DNA of 64,000 nucleotides from Scatophagus argus (lineage: Eukaryota > Chordata > Actinopteri > Scatophagidae), in the NCBI RefSeq assembly GCF_020382885.2, contig NC_058496.1:10149501-10213500 (forward strand), in the 5' to 3' direction. The position numbers and the translations under genes were made by a program. Below, one piece after another: positions 1 through 15,100 of this stretch; the first letter of the stretch is position 1, and every line of letters begins with the position of its first letter. Below the pieces are notes generated by a model. That model was given only the letters and a program-made list of their open reading frames with translations, was not told the DNA's origin and did no database searches.

Positions 1-2583
<2,583 letters not shown>

Positions 2584-5500
2584 GATCTTCAAAGGAGCAG
2601 CATCACACTGCAACATGCAGCAGAAATGAAAGTCTTCCTAAGTGAACTGTTTTGCATGGAGAAGCCAGTGGAACAGGAACTGAAGCTGCTCCACATGGAA
2701 AAAAAAAGGTGTGTTTCGAAGCACCCTTGTGCACTGTGGCCTCTGCTTTTATTTTTTAAGAAAGGGTGACACTAAAATGAGCCAAAGCCATATATTAAAG
2801 ATATGTTATTCTATGTTTTTGATAGATGGCTTTGCTTTATGATGACTGGAATGATGGAATGTAGGACTGGAAAGAAAAATCACACACATCTACAGTTACA
2901 AAACATCACAACATGTACATAGATGACCTGCAGATCCCATTGAAACCAGAATGCGTCCCGGTGGAGTGTATGACCAACGACTGACAGACACTCGACTTGC
3001 TGAACCTTACAAAGATGTCGGAGTGCTGTTCATCTGTGGGATGGCATGCTGTGTGAAGAGGCTCTCATACCCAGCACTAGAGTACTACTGGTTTTCTTTG
3101 GTGTCAAATTTCATTCAAGCTGTTAACAGGGAGATGACTTCCTGGAAAGACAAGTAAGTTCAGTCAACCTGTTTTGCTGAGTAGAAAAGCAGCAGCACTC
3201 TGAACGGCGAGGATCACTGCTGGAGAGGATCCGGGACCACAGAGCTGGATCCTTTCATGCGGGACATTCATGCTATCCACAGATATCTCAGAGAATGAAA
3301 TGATATGCACCAAGCCTAAAGCCAACTCTCAACCTCTGAACTGAAGCAAGATCGAGTCAATGGACTGTTCTAGGTCAGGTATTGTCAGACTACGGGTTTG
3401 GGCCTTGAAAACATTGAGGCTTGGTTGGTGTCTGCTGACAAGACCCCTTCCCACAAGTTTGGACTAAAGGTGAAGCCCCTAGTTGAGGTTTAGGACCAGA
3501 TGATGGTGTCCTCCTCCATGTGTCACAGCTACACTAATGTAGTTTTTTTGGGTGGTGTCGTGACATGACATACAAAGTTGAATTACCTTTTTAAGACACA
3601 ACGGTTCAGATTTCACTGAGTTACTGTGATTGTGACTGTGAACAGTTCACTCAAATAACCACAGATGATGACAAGATGCTCATATTAGTCATCATTCATG
3701 ACTGGTCACTTCCCACCTTGGTCGCCCACCCATCTGATTCAGGTATGTTTTGGAGAACGCCCTCTTTTATGCTGCCGCAAAGGATGAATCTCAAACGCCT
3801 CCTGCAAACTGTTTGCCTTCTCTTACTTTAATGCTGGGAGAAAAATAGGAAACAGCTTTTGGTTCAGGAGGATTGAATTAAGAAAGCAGAGACGAGGCAG
3901 ATAGTTGGTGTTAGATGTCCGAGATTTAATCCCAGTACAATTAACAGGGTTTATCAAGGTTTTGGCAAACCAAAGTAGTAATTGCTTAGAGATGTTCTGT
4001 GAGTCTAGCATGATTGTGAGTCAGCTGTTGGACTTTGGCCCAGTTTGGTTTTAATTGTCAAAGTTTAATGTAATCATCACGATTATATCAGTTTTTGTCT
4101 CCAAGCAGGGTGCAAAATTACTTTTTTTTTTTTTTTTTTGTCCACCGACCAAATGGCTGGTGCTGATTTTGTGCCCTGTCTCCAAGCATACCCACAAGTG
4201 TCTTCTCTAGGCGAGAATCATTGTACTTCCATATCTTATTACTTGCACGCATTTATGTACTGCCTGATCCAGGTCTCTTGTGTATAGTTTACTGACAAAG
4301 ATAAGAGGAGTTTCCCAGCAATATTGATAGATTTTCTTGGTTTTATTTTTGTTACTTATGTTGATTTGTATTATATTTTTAGCACTTTAATTGTTTTTTT
4401 TTTGTTTTGTTTTAATCCTGTAACCTTTGAGACGGTTGTCCTGCAAAATGAATAAGCGAGTGAGTAGGCAGGCTTTTATTTTATGTAGGATTGTGAGCAG
4501 AGGCAACATTGTGATGCATTTGTATTGAAAACATGCAACACTCAAGTCACCTTTTTAAAGTCTGCTTTTGCCCTTTCACTTAGTAGGCATTTATATACAC
4601 ATCTGTAGGGTTTCTTTTGGCTGTTGCAAGGTTGTTGTTTTTTTCTTTTTGATTGTTTTTTTTCTTTTGTTTTCTTTTTAACCCATGTAAATATCTTTGC
4701 TTTTGAAATGCATGTCAATGTTTGCATGAATTTTAATGGAAAATGGAACCTTTCATCTCCTACCCCCCTTTTTAAATAGAGTACTTCACTTGCCCTACAT
4801 TGCGCAGGGGAACTGGACTGTCTGAGGAGAGGAGAAATCAGCACCTGCTGTGTACTCGTGTGTTCTGTGTTGTTGTCAAACAGCAGGAAAGGCACACAGA
4901 AGAGAATCTCGCAGTAATAACTTCTATAAATGATCCAGTTATATGAAACTCATCATTTTAGCAGCCAGTGCTGATAAAGAAGGCAACTTGTCTCCCGAGA
5001 CTGAATTTTGTATTAATGCATTAACTCATCGGTTATTGGAATACAAGCGTGATATTTTCTCTGTGGCACATGTGATAACAGGTGAAGGTAATTTGAACTG
5101 CAGAAATAGTTTGATTTCCACATGCCTCCCCCACTGCATGAAACACTTTCTGTTACTCTGTTTTTAAAAGCATTTGTTTTTGATCACACATGTTAATAAG
5201 GAATCAGATTTCATTCACTCACAAACATTTGTTGCTTGGTTATTTTTCTCACTTAAAACCACCATATGGTATAATTTTATTTCTTGGTCATCTGTTAGCA
5301 TGACAAGAATTTAAAAAAAAAAAAAAGTTTTAATGTCCCTGAACAGTGTGTTATTTTTGAACTGTACAGCTCAAGTTGAAAAAGACTAATTGGATTTGTT
5401 AAAGGATTAGTTGAAATTTGAGTTCTGTTTATCGTAAGAAATTATCCATTTTTTCTCAATTTGCTTTGCCACTTTTCTCTGTCCCATCTTTGATTATTTC

Positions 5501-5835
5501 ACTTAAATTTGAATAGTGTTGTTTAAAAAAAGTTTATCCTACATCAGGGAATAAGAGTCTAACTTTTTTTTTGATTGAATGGCAGGAAATTGAATATTTT
5601 ATGATTATATATTACTGAAAGAACAGATGCTGAATTCTGTCCAGAGAATTAATCTGTTATATTCTGTTGTGTTTTAAGGTGGACATATGTTTTTATATTA
5701 CTTGCAGTTATTATAGGAGCCTAAAGACACAGCTCGAAAGAGTTGATGTCCACTACTATGACAGATTGCAGATATAAATTTTACCTGTATTTCTTATGTG
5801 AGAGTCTGTAATTAAACATGGGGTGGTATTCTCCA
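2584..5835 (+). other. smad4: smad4 3' UTR (probable)
   Basis: AT-rich non-coding sequence follows the smad4 stop codon. No AATAAA was found in it. The best poly(A) hexamer is ATTAAA at 5811-5816, followed by a GT/T-rich stretch, so the UTR is probably about 3.2 kb. A Pumilio-type element, TGTAAATA, lies at 4686-4693. T-homopolymers occur near 4122-4139 and an A-run near 5312-5325. Small ORFs inside it show no family resemblance. The end point is inferred and needs transcript data. Confidence 0.6.
4686..4693 (+). promoter_or_regulatory. Pumilio response element in smad4 3' UTR
   Basis: TGTAAATA matches the PUF-family consensus TGTANATA exactly. It sits on the sense strand of the probable smad4 3' UTR. 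A single 8-mer can occur by chance, so function is only suggested. Confidence 0.3.
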
Positions 5836-8744
5836 ACTGGTGACCTGTTTATTTTCTCTAACACGTCTAAAGGGATGAAATTACTCAAACTGGGTGTACC
5901 AAATTTCACAGCAGACATTTAACATGTCAGCAGGAAACGCAAGAGTGTATTAATTATTGATGGTTAGGGTGGGACCTGGTACTGCGTGTGTGCTGGCTCA
6001 CTGGAATAGCTTACATTGACACCTGCCAGTATTTTGTTAATAATTTATGATGTGACATATCTGACAAATATCTGCCTTGAAAATGGATATACAGAAATGA
6101 TCAGAGTCTAGATTGTCCTGCCTTTAAAACTACAGAAGCAGATGTCAGTCATGCACGGTGATCACGTGCCCACACTGGTCTAAAAAGAAGACTAATCAGG
6201 CATCAAACTGGAATCACACTGTGTGTGTGTGTGTGTGCACCTCGGTCCATCTGAGTAGTCTTCAACCAAATGCCTTTTGCTGCACAATGAGGTCCCAGCA
6301 TCTTCCAGTTGTTATAATTACATGTTAATTAAAAACAACAAGCCACACAGGTGATTTACATGAGCTGCAGTGGGTGAGTGTGCAAAAGCATCTCCCCTAA
6401 CTGTTCTGCTAGTTACACCTTTATCATATGCCTGATAGGTCACTGTAAGACAAGCACAGGTGTCTGAACTCCACTCAGTTTTAGAGTAATGGATGTGCTG
6501 GCTCACTTGCTGGGACACTTAAACAGAGCAAAGCCTTTTTTTTTGTTTTACTGTACTTCTTCTACTGTGACAAGTCAAAATGTCTGCTGTGTAAAAAAGC
6601 TTGTTGTGGACATGGACACTGGTGACTCAGTGTAATTCCAGAGTTGCTCCACCCACCGACAACCTGTGCTCAAGCCCAATCAACCACGGCTAAAAAGCAC
6701 CTGTGTGGGAGTGCAGGGCCTCAAGTCATTCCCTATTGCAGATTATATTGGTCAGCACACGGGGTGTTCTGCTGTCCTTCATTCAGCTTCAATCACAGGA
6801 CAAACAAGCATGGACCTGAAGGACACACCTGTCCAGCAGTTAAGCTTTCAATATGAAAGATCGACAGATCCTGGAGAGGAGGAGTACATTTCTTAAAGAA
6901 TTTAAATTAGCCAGCTAATTGAATTTTGTGGAAACCGGAGCCGGTGCTCATCTCCCTCTGGGGCCGTTGCAGCTGACCCGTGTGCCATGTAAGTAATCTG
7001 TTGCTGCCACACAGTCACACCTGACACCTCACCAGTACTTCCTCTACAGTCCTTCCATCTTTAAAACAGTTTTCTCCATCCATGAGTCTAAGAAGTAGAC
7101 CTATACAGAATAGAATGTGGTATAAACATATTTATTGATATGTTTTTTGAGTATAATATTTCCTGTGGAATCTTAAGACAAGTGAATGTTAACATTTACA
7201 AGATATGTAGAAAATTTTAAATGCATCAAGTCATAAAATATAATGCTGAGCTTTGGCTCTGCTGCCTGGTGATTAGTCCAGTGGGAAAGGAAATCATCTT
7301 TCTGCTGCTCTAAAAGTGTAAAATGCTCAGTGGTTTCTTCACACAACTCTGTCAGCATAATGCAAATGTTTTGTAACAGAAAAATTGCACATTTTGATCC
7401 CTGGAAATTGTTGGTGAAAGCCACCTCAAGACTTGACTCATCTTGCTTCTTGATGATGGCCTAGACAGGATTTAGAGAGTCTTCTCCACTTTGGAAAACA
7501 GCTGTATGAGGGGGACGGTGAGGTGCAGCAGCAAAAAGCACCGCTGACACCAGAGGACCAGCATGGCTCACTGCGGCTGCACAACACCCAGCTTGGATTT
7601 AATATGCAATTAGCCCTACTGTATTTTCACTCTGTCAGTAATGAAGACGTATGAGGGAGTAAAGTTACCTTCTTTTCTTGTGACAGAAGTGAGAAGTTGT
7701 AAGTCTGATGAAAATATAAAACTCTCCTTAATGTACTCTAATGGTAAATGTACTCCTTTGAAACTATGAAAGGGGTTTCTGGAGAGTTAATCTTCTGGGA
7801 GGTCTGCTAATAACCCATCAACGTTTCTCCATAAACTTAATGAGTTTAGTGAGTGGGGTCAGTAGGGCATCCATTTAGCTCCTCATTGTATTTCTCAGGC
7901 CTGGATAATAGATTCGGATGTGGTACTCATGGAGGCAATTTTGGCTTGTAAAACTTGATAAATACTGTATATGAAGTAGTAATATCAGTATCAGATAATT
8001 TATACTGCTGGCAGTTCATTCCCCGGCGCCTCCTGTCCACTGCCGCCAAATGAACAAACGGTGATAATTCAGAACACAAGGAAAGGTACTGCCACCCTGT
8101 GGCCATTGAAAGAAAACAGCCACCCGTACACCCAACGCCCCAATTTGTCTGAACAACAGCCGCGCTGAGCAAAAATGTTTGATGGAAACAGCTTTGACTT
8201 TTCTGAGAATCAGTGAGGAGGTGAAATTTATTTAAATCCTAACCCCACATGCGGAAAGCTAGCATGTACACATACCCAAAGGATGTTGTGTGTTCCTGTC
8301 TTAATGCTGACGGAGGCAGCAGCGATTCAAACCCTCATTGTGGCATTTTCCCACTGCAACAAGCTCCATACTAGTGATACCCCACAGCTGTAACATTAAT
8401 AATGATAGACACCTTGTGTTTTTCAACTGCTAACTTTAACCCAATAATTTGCCGCCAATTAAAAAGGATCTTGTTGGCAACAGGAACTTTTTCTTGTGGC
8501 AGGTTGACCAAAGAACCAGTCAGAACAAGGAGCCTGTTGCACACAGGTGTAGAAAAGTGGCAGTACAGTCCCGGTGATTATTAGTGAAACTTGTCAAAAC
8601 GAAGGTGAGGAAATTCTCTCATCTCGCAAATATGGTGAAACAAAGAGGGGCCCCTTGTCATCCAGCAGACCATGCAAAGTGAGTGCAAGCAGAAACACTG
8701 AAACACTATTTTACACAATGAATGAACTATAATCATCTGACATG
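5836..8744. other. intergenic region between convergent smad4 and mex3c
   Basis: No gene, RNA or clear transposon is recognised here. It contains a short (GT)n tract at 6221-6237. A TTTATT at 7131-7136 could be a distal minus-strand AATAAA for a longer mex3c transcript. Predicted ORFs of 60-83 codons have no recognisable domains and look like chance. Confidence 0.6.
6221..6237. repeat. (GT)n microsatellite
   Basis: About eight GT units in the intergenic sequence. Confidence 0.9.
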
Positions 8745-11700
8745 GCTTTAAATGAAACCGTCTTTATTAAGTAACTTTAATATCAGAAAAATAAAACTCT
8801 TAAATTCTCTTTACAGCAAATATATAATATCAGTGCTTTGGCCGCAATAACTTAAAAGGCCATTATAAAATATAATCTGCTTTTAAACTCCTGACTCAGT
8901 TTGAAGAATTTATATGCGATAAGACTCCTCCTACATATACAAAACAAAAGTGTAGTAAAATTAGCAAATACTTTGAACTGTTCGTACAACTTAACAATAT
9001 ACGTATGTATTTATATATAGATAATCTAAGATACATTTTACAGTATACCGTTCTTAATTTGGTGGCGTACAGACATAACAGGCAGCTTGAATCCTTGGCC
9101 TTTTTACAGTTGCAGTTGTGACGTTTTACATTGCCGGTACATTATGAAGACATGCTTGTGATGCACATTCCAACCTCCACTAGGCTAAACGGCAGCTATC
9201 AATACTATTATCATCAATACTGTAAACTAATAACTAAACTACAAGCAGATAGCGTTGACACCCTCCTGCAACATTTCAGGATTTTCCACTCTTCATTCAC
9301 TTAATCACTCAGAGAAAAGTTTAAAAAAAAAAAAAATTAAAATCTTACTGTAAACATTTTAATATAGATATATTTATGTATAGATATATATGAAATGTAA
9401 CAAAATAAAAATAATTCTGTATATTTATCAGTCATTAATAGTAATATTATAGAATACATAACACAAAAATGTCAATAGATTCATGTCGATAAACTGAGGG
9501 CCGACGGTGTATTGCATTCCCTCAGGGGGAGAAACAGAGCCAAGAAAGATCGACCCTTTGTCGATCTGAGACGAGTCAAATGAAAGGACGGAGAGAAGAC
9601 CCGAGAGGACAGATGCAGAGGGGTTTTTTGTTTTTGCACTTTTGGGATTTGTTTGGTTCCATTTCCTCAAGACAGCTCGATCATCCTTGACACAGGCGAT
9701 ATTTGGGAAACAGAGCTAAGCGGTGGAAAAACTCCCAAATATTGTTTACAGCTGGAATGCTAGAGGGTCTGCAGTCCAATGTCCACGCAGTAAAGCAACA
9801 GTATTGACCTTATGTAGTGTCAGCACAATCTGAGATGAAGTCATTCCAGCTGTTTCCCCTTTGAAACGTCATTCAGTCCTGTAAAAACAAAGTCTAGAGA
9901 CACTGGTGTTTAAAGCTAAGTTTTGAGATGATTTCCACCCATTTGTACCATTTTTTTCACTTTCCAGGCTGAGGAACTGACAGATGCGTGTGAAACAATG
10001 CGATTGGGGTCACATCTAATCAAAAGTATGATAAGATATTGGAGAAGTCTGTGCTTTGTCGCTTTGTAGGGCACAGGTCAACAGCGAATGAGCTGATGGA
10101 ACATGAAAATCAAAGTGTGTACCAAATGAAAAAAAATCATCAGTGCATTACAGCAGGTAATGAGAGCTGACCCCAGCTGAAATGTAGCAAAAACAAAAAA
10201 ACAAAAGGTGTATGTCTGTCTACGAGTTTAAGCCCAAGATTGTTTGAGCTCAGTAATTAAAACTCGAGGACTTAAATTTATCTAGTGCTTCCTCGAGTAG
10301 TTACCATACTGAGACTATTCTTGCATAGTCCTGGTAGACGAGACATGGGATCAAAACGGGAGTCCTCCGTCTCAATATTTTGCATCCCAATGGAATTATG
10401 TTGCCGACTGTTTACCAATGAGGAAACAAAATGGCTGAGACGAGACAGGGTGGGAGCAGCTGAAGTGAAAGAAAGACACTTCTGAGATGACCTACAAGTC
10501 GGCAGGTTGTCTGTACAGTACGGGGATTTGTTCCAGATTACAGCTGTCTTCATAGTTCAGTATCAGCTCTTTTGGCTCCCAGGTGAGGTTTAACTAATAA
10601 GTAGCCATACTTCAACCATCTACTAAGTGTCTGCAATAAAGGGGAAAAGGAATGTTACCAAAGGTACAAGCTGTGCATATCTTTGTAGCTAAAAACCAAT
10701 ACATGGTTTCCAAAAAAAAAAAAAAAAAAAAAAAAAAGAAGAAGGAAAAAAAATGTGGAAAAAAGAAATTAACCAAAAGGGAGTGTTTGGCGCTTAAAAA
10801 GAAAGTAGTGGGTGGTAGATACTCGACAAGGCTCAACAAGATGGAAAACAAGAAAACACCCCAGTGATAAAGATCACTGAAGATTTTCATTTAAGAGATT
10901 GAACTTCTACAAATACTTTAAGACCTCAGTCTGTCAGCTTGTGATCTTTTTGAGCCAAAATCTGGATTTGCAGATTGTGTTGTCAGTTAATTACAGGCTT
11001 TCCAAAAAGGCCACGAGTTTGTTTTAAGACAGAGCAACACTGTGTGTCCGCTGAACCAGTTGTTTCTTTTGTTTACTCAGAACGGAATTAGGCACAAGTT
11101 TACCGTAAACATTTTTTAAAGTATAAGTTGAAAGCAACGTGGCAATACCAAAGTTGTGTAACATCCTACTGCTCTAAAAAAAAAAAACACAAAAAAATTA
11201 AAAAAGAAGCCGTCCGCTTTGTTGGGTTTAAACTGGGAAAGAAACCCGAGGCAACAACAGGTTCCTGGTGGAGTGTGAGATCTCAAACGCGTGTATCAAT
11301 ATGTAGTTAAGATCAGCAATGCTCAAAAATTCCAATTGATGAAATAAGAGTATGTAAACATCAAATCTTATTTAGAGTGGCACAGATACACGTCGCTAGC
11401 CTAATAATATTTCGAATTCTGTGGTAACCATATTAATATACTCTCAATTTATACATATTCATATGTGGGACTCATGTAAACATGCTCACCTCTTGTCCTT
11501 TTCCTCAGTTTCCCACTATGAGCATAATAATAGAGGAAAAGGGGCTGAGCCTTATTTCAGCACATAAAAACAACTCTAGCAGCAAAAATAATATTTTTTA
11601 AAAAAAAAAAAAAAAAAAGGATAAAAATTTTGAGATGTAGACAAAAGAAAACTTAAGCCGACATAATGTATCTAACAGAATTCAAAGTACATTTTTAAAA

Positions 11701-12117
11701 AAAGTAATAAAATATCGGAAAGCAGAAACTGTAAATTAAAAAAGATAAAGTAAATAATTCAGGGAGAGGAAAACAAAAATCAAAAATCATGAGCATATCC
11801 CGCCCCACCCAATGCTACACAGAGGGTTTCCAACCCTCCCATTGATCAATCAATTAATCAATCAAGGAAGAAGACTTCACAATAACAGGCACATGAACGG
11901 GCTGAACACCCTAACCCATGCCCAAAATACAGATCATTCCTTATTCACCTATTCTTCCTCACCTTTGTCAACCAAACACCGGTATGCACAAAACCGAGCC
12001 AAGGACAAATCTAGACACTGATTTGGGGTCAGTTTTGTAATCTCCCCACACATGTAATGAGTTGGAAGTGTTGAGGAGGTTGAATCCTCGTCAGCCATCA
12101 AAGTAAAGGAATTAAAA
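8745..12117 (-). other. mex3c: mex3c 3' UTR
   Basis: Very AT-rich non-coding sequence after the mex3c stop. On the minus strand an AATAAA (plus-strand TTTATT, 8763-8768) is the best poly(A) signal, giving a UTR of about 3.35 kb. The plus strand carries long A-runs near 9321-9335, 10711-10737, 11175-11186 and 11598-11618, which would be poly(U) tracts in the mRNA. Long, U-rich 3' UTRs fit a post-transcriptionally controlled gene, but no specific site is proven here. Confidence 0.65.
10711..10737. repeat. poly(A)/poly(T) homopolymer
   Basis: A run of about 27 A on the plus strand, poly(U) in the mex3c transcript. The reading frames through it (Lys or Phe runs) are artefacts. Confidence 0.85.
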
Positions 12118-15100
12118 TCACATATTGCGGAGCTGAATGGCCTGTGTGACTGAGGACAGGCACACCGGGCAGACAGCGTCTGGACCCTGGCATATGTGAG
12201 TGGCACAATCTAGACAGAAGAGGTTATGGCCGCAGGGAACCAAAGCAGCGATCACCTGGTTATCCATACAGTGGATGCATATCTCCTGTCCTCTCACTGC
12301 TGATCCCAGCCCCGGTCGATAGGAGAGGGAGGATTCAGGAGGAGAGGAAGAGGAGGCAGTGCTTTCACTGGATGAGGAGAAGGCCGAGTTGTAAGAGGGG
12401 AATCTGTGGGCATCCAGGGTTGCAACTGAGCCAAGAGGTCCTCGCTGAACACGCTGGGCCTGAGGGTGCTCCAAGGCTTCTGTCCCAGGGAAGGTTGGAG
12501 ACAGTCGGGGCGTCCCTGGCTGACTGGTCTGGAGACATCAATGACAACATTGGACAACATTACATGACCATCAGCTGAAAATCATAACATCTTAAAAATC
12601 AAAACAAATATTTCTCCATTTTCAACATTATGGATCTTTAGTGAATTTTCTGGGCTGTCAGTGTCATTGCACAGACTTCTGTTCTTGTCAGGAAAGGAGT
12701 AAAAGTTAGCAGTAGATATAAACAGCAACTTCCACAAGCTAAACATTGTCTACGCGATGCACCCGCTGATTTCCACCTACCTGAGATTGACGAGCATCAA
12801 ATGCCTGAAGGGGTTGGTGGTCCAGAAAGGGGCTCCAGATTTGTGGCTGAGCACCAGGGTGCGATACTTGAGCAGTCGAGATGGTTAATGGGTCAAATCC
12901 AGATGAGGAGCCACCTCCTCCTCCCCCCAGGCTGACCAGCTCCTCAGACCCCATCGAAAGAAGGCTCTCGCCGAACCAGAAACTGCCACTATTGCTGTTG
13001 TTGTTGTTGTTAGCATTGGCATTAAAAACACAGGTCGGGCTAAAGTCTCCCATCCGGTTACCATTCCCGCTGCCGTGGAAAGAGTCGGCTGAGCTGGAGC
13101 CGCTGCCCAGGGAACTGGAGCTGTCATTGCGGTAGGTGGAAGACATCCTGACACCACTGTTAATATTGCTATTTATTCTCTGAGTACCGTTGATGCTCAC
13201 TGGCAGCAGGCCACCACCCGGTGATGATGCACCGGCATGAAGCCACCCAGCCTCCCCCAGCCCTACTGGCATTGCAGAACTGTCAAAGCTGACATCTGTG
13301 CCGTTGAATTGAAAGTCATTGTTGTCTACACCAGGAGCCTCAATGCCGCCGCAGGTTCCTGTGCGGAGCGCAATGTGTGCCTCTATCTCTTCCCTCGCAC
13401 GATCCACGTTCTCTGGCATCCCAGTGACCTCAAACACCGGCTCTTTGTCACGACTCGGTGTCACAATGTAGGTGTGGGTCTGTTGCTGAATCCGTTTGAT
13501 GGTTGCTCCTGAAAGATATGACCAGACCAAGACTTAAACAACAAACAACTGTCATTTAAACACGAGGTTTAAATGGCATAATATGTAGCATTTGTTGGTT
13601 TTTTTGCTCGTTTGTAAACACAGCATTGAGCGATTTTGAAGAAAGAGAGTTGACTGCCAAGTCTGATTCCCAGGTTGTCAAGACATCAATGTCTGACAAA
13701 CAGGGAATGAGAATCAACAACCAGCTTTCTTTCTTCACAAGTGTTGATGCCCAGAAATGCCCCAAACACAGCAAAACATTGAGAAAACAAGAAAATACAG
13801 GCCGAAGGCAGGGTTTCTGCAGACACACTACAATTGGGTCATAAGTGATGACTGAGAGACAGTTACGTGTCAAGACAAGACAGTTCTGAATACATAAGCT
13901 GGAGAAAATAAGAAAAGAGCGGATCTAAGAAAAGAACATTGTCATTTCTTAACTACGGCATGAACCGATTGTGTCAAGTTGAATAATTGGCCCGAGTAGA
14001 GTAATGCTAAAGACTATGCAGTCACAGTTAACAACACTATATATTTTCAGTAATTATGCTTCTGTTATTTTCCTCACTGATCAATCTGACATTGAAATTG
14101 GAAGAAGCACAGCTGTGCAATAATTATAGCACTGAACTGCAGGCCATCCTGGTGACTCAGCTGGCTAAAGCACATACCACCCAACCACAAGACCGTGAGT
14201 TTCGGTCTAGTGAAAGAACCCTTTCAACTGCAGATACTGTACGTTTGAAACACAATGGATATCTTGCACATCTGTTTTTGACATATGGCTCAATGGTGAC
14301 CATTTAAAAGCAAAAGTACTGAAACAAATGCTGCAGTGCACTTTCAAAAAATTAATGTGCACTTGATGAGCAATAGACAATTTTTTTTTTAAATCTCAAT
14401 CTTGTAAACACCAAATACTCTAAAAATATATAATAATACTCTCAAATACATTAAAATTCCACACTGGCTCTTACTTCACCGCATCTCCTCGCCATATTCA
14501 AATCTGATGTAATTTTTACTTGTTAACCTCACCGGTGGTTCACAACCAACCACTACAGTTTACAGATCAGACCCAGGGCTTTCTGGCACTGAGGTGGTAA
14601 TGTCTATAGGGCAAGGGGTTAAAGACTCTGTGAGGGCAAAATGTAACCTTCTTGAGTAGGGCTGAGCAACATAAGACACATTAAGTAAATATATTGAAAA
14701 ACAAAACCCTGTTATGTATAGGCTATTACAATAAAAACTCATACATTTAGTAAGAAGCAAAGCGGAGCATTACATTGGCAGTAAAATTTAACAGGATCAA
14801 CCTTTGGGAGGTTTCTCTCCCTCTCCCACACCTCAGTGGCACAGTATCAATTTAATAATCACATTTTAAATGTATTGTCTTATTGTCAATGCTCACTTGC
14901 ATTGTGCAAAACAAATGGAAATTAATTTAATTTCCAAAATATAGTTTTTTTGCTCTCTTCCTGTTGACACTGATGAGGAAATTCGACTCGTTTTGCCATT
15001 ATGAAACCCATCATTAGTCCAAAATTACAATTTGGCTCTGTCAGTGTATGCTGGCACACACCCGTCTGCGCCAACACTGTTCAAGCTTGTCATTTCTTCA

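Noticed and set aside
2951-3157. 68-codon plus-strand ORF after smad4
   Set aside because: It lies in the probable smad4 3' UTR, has no recognisable domain, and is the length expected by chance.
10652-10890. Lys-rich and Phe-rich ORFs
   Set aside because: They are produced by a poly(A)/poly(T) run in the mex3c 3' UTR.
12739-13530. A separate single-exon gene with a KH-like segment on the minus strand
   Set aside because: It is exon 4 of mex3c. The frame joins exons 3 and 5 through clear splice sites, and the extra residues at both ends are intronic.
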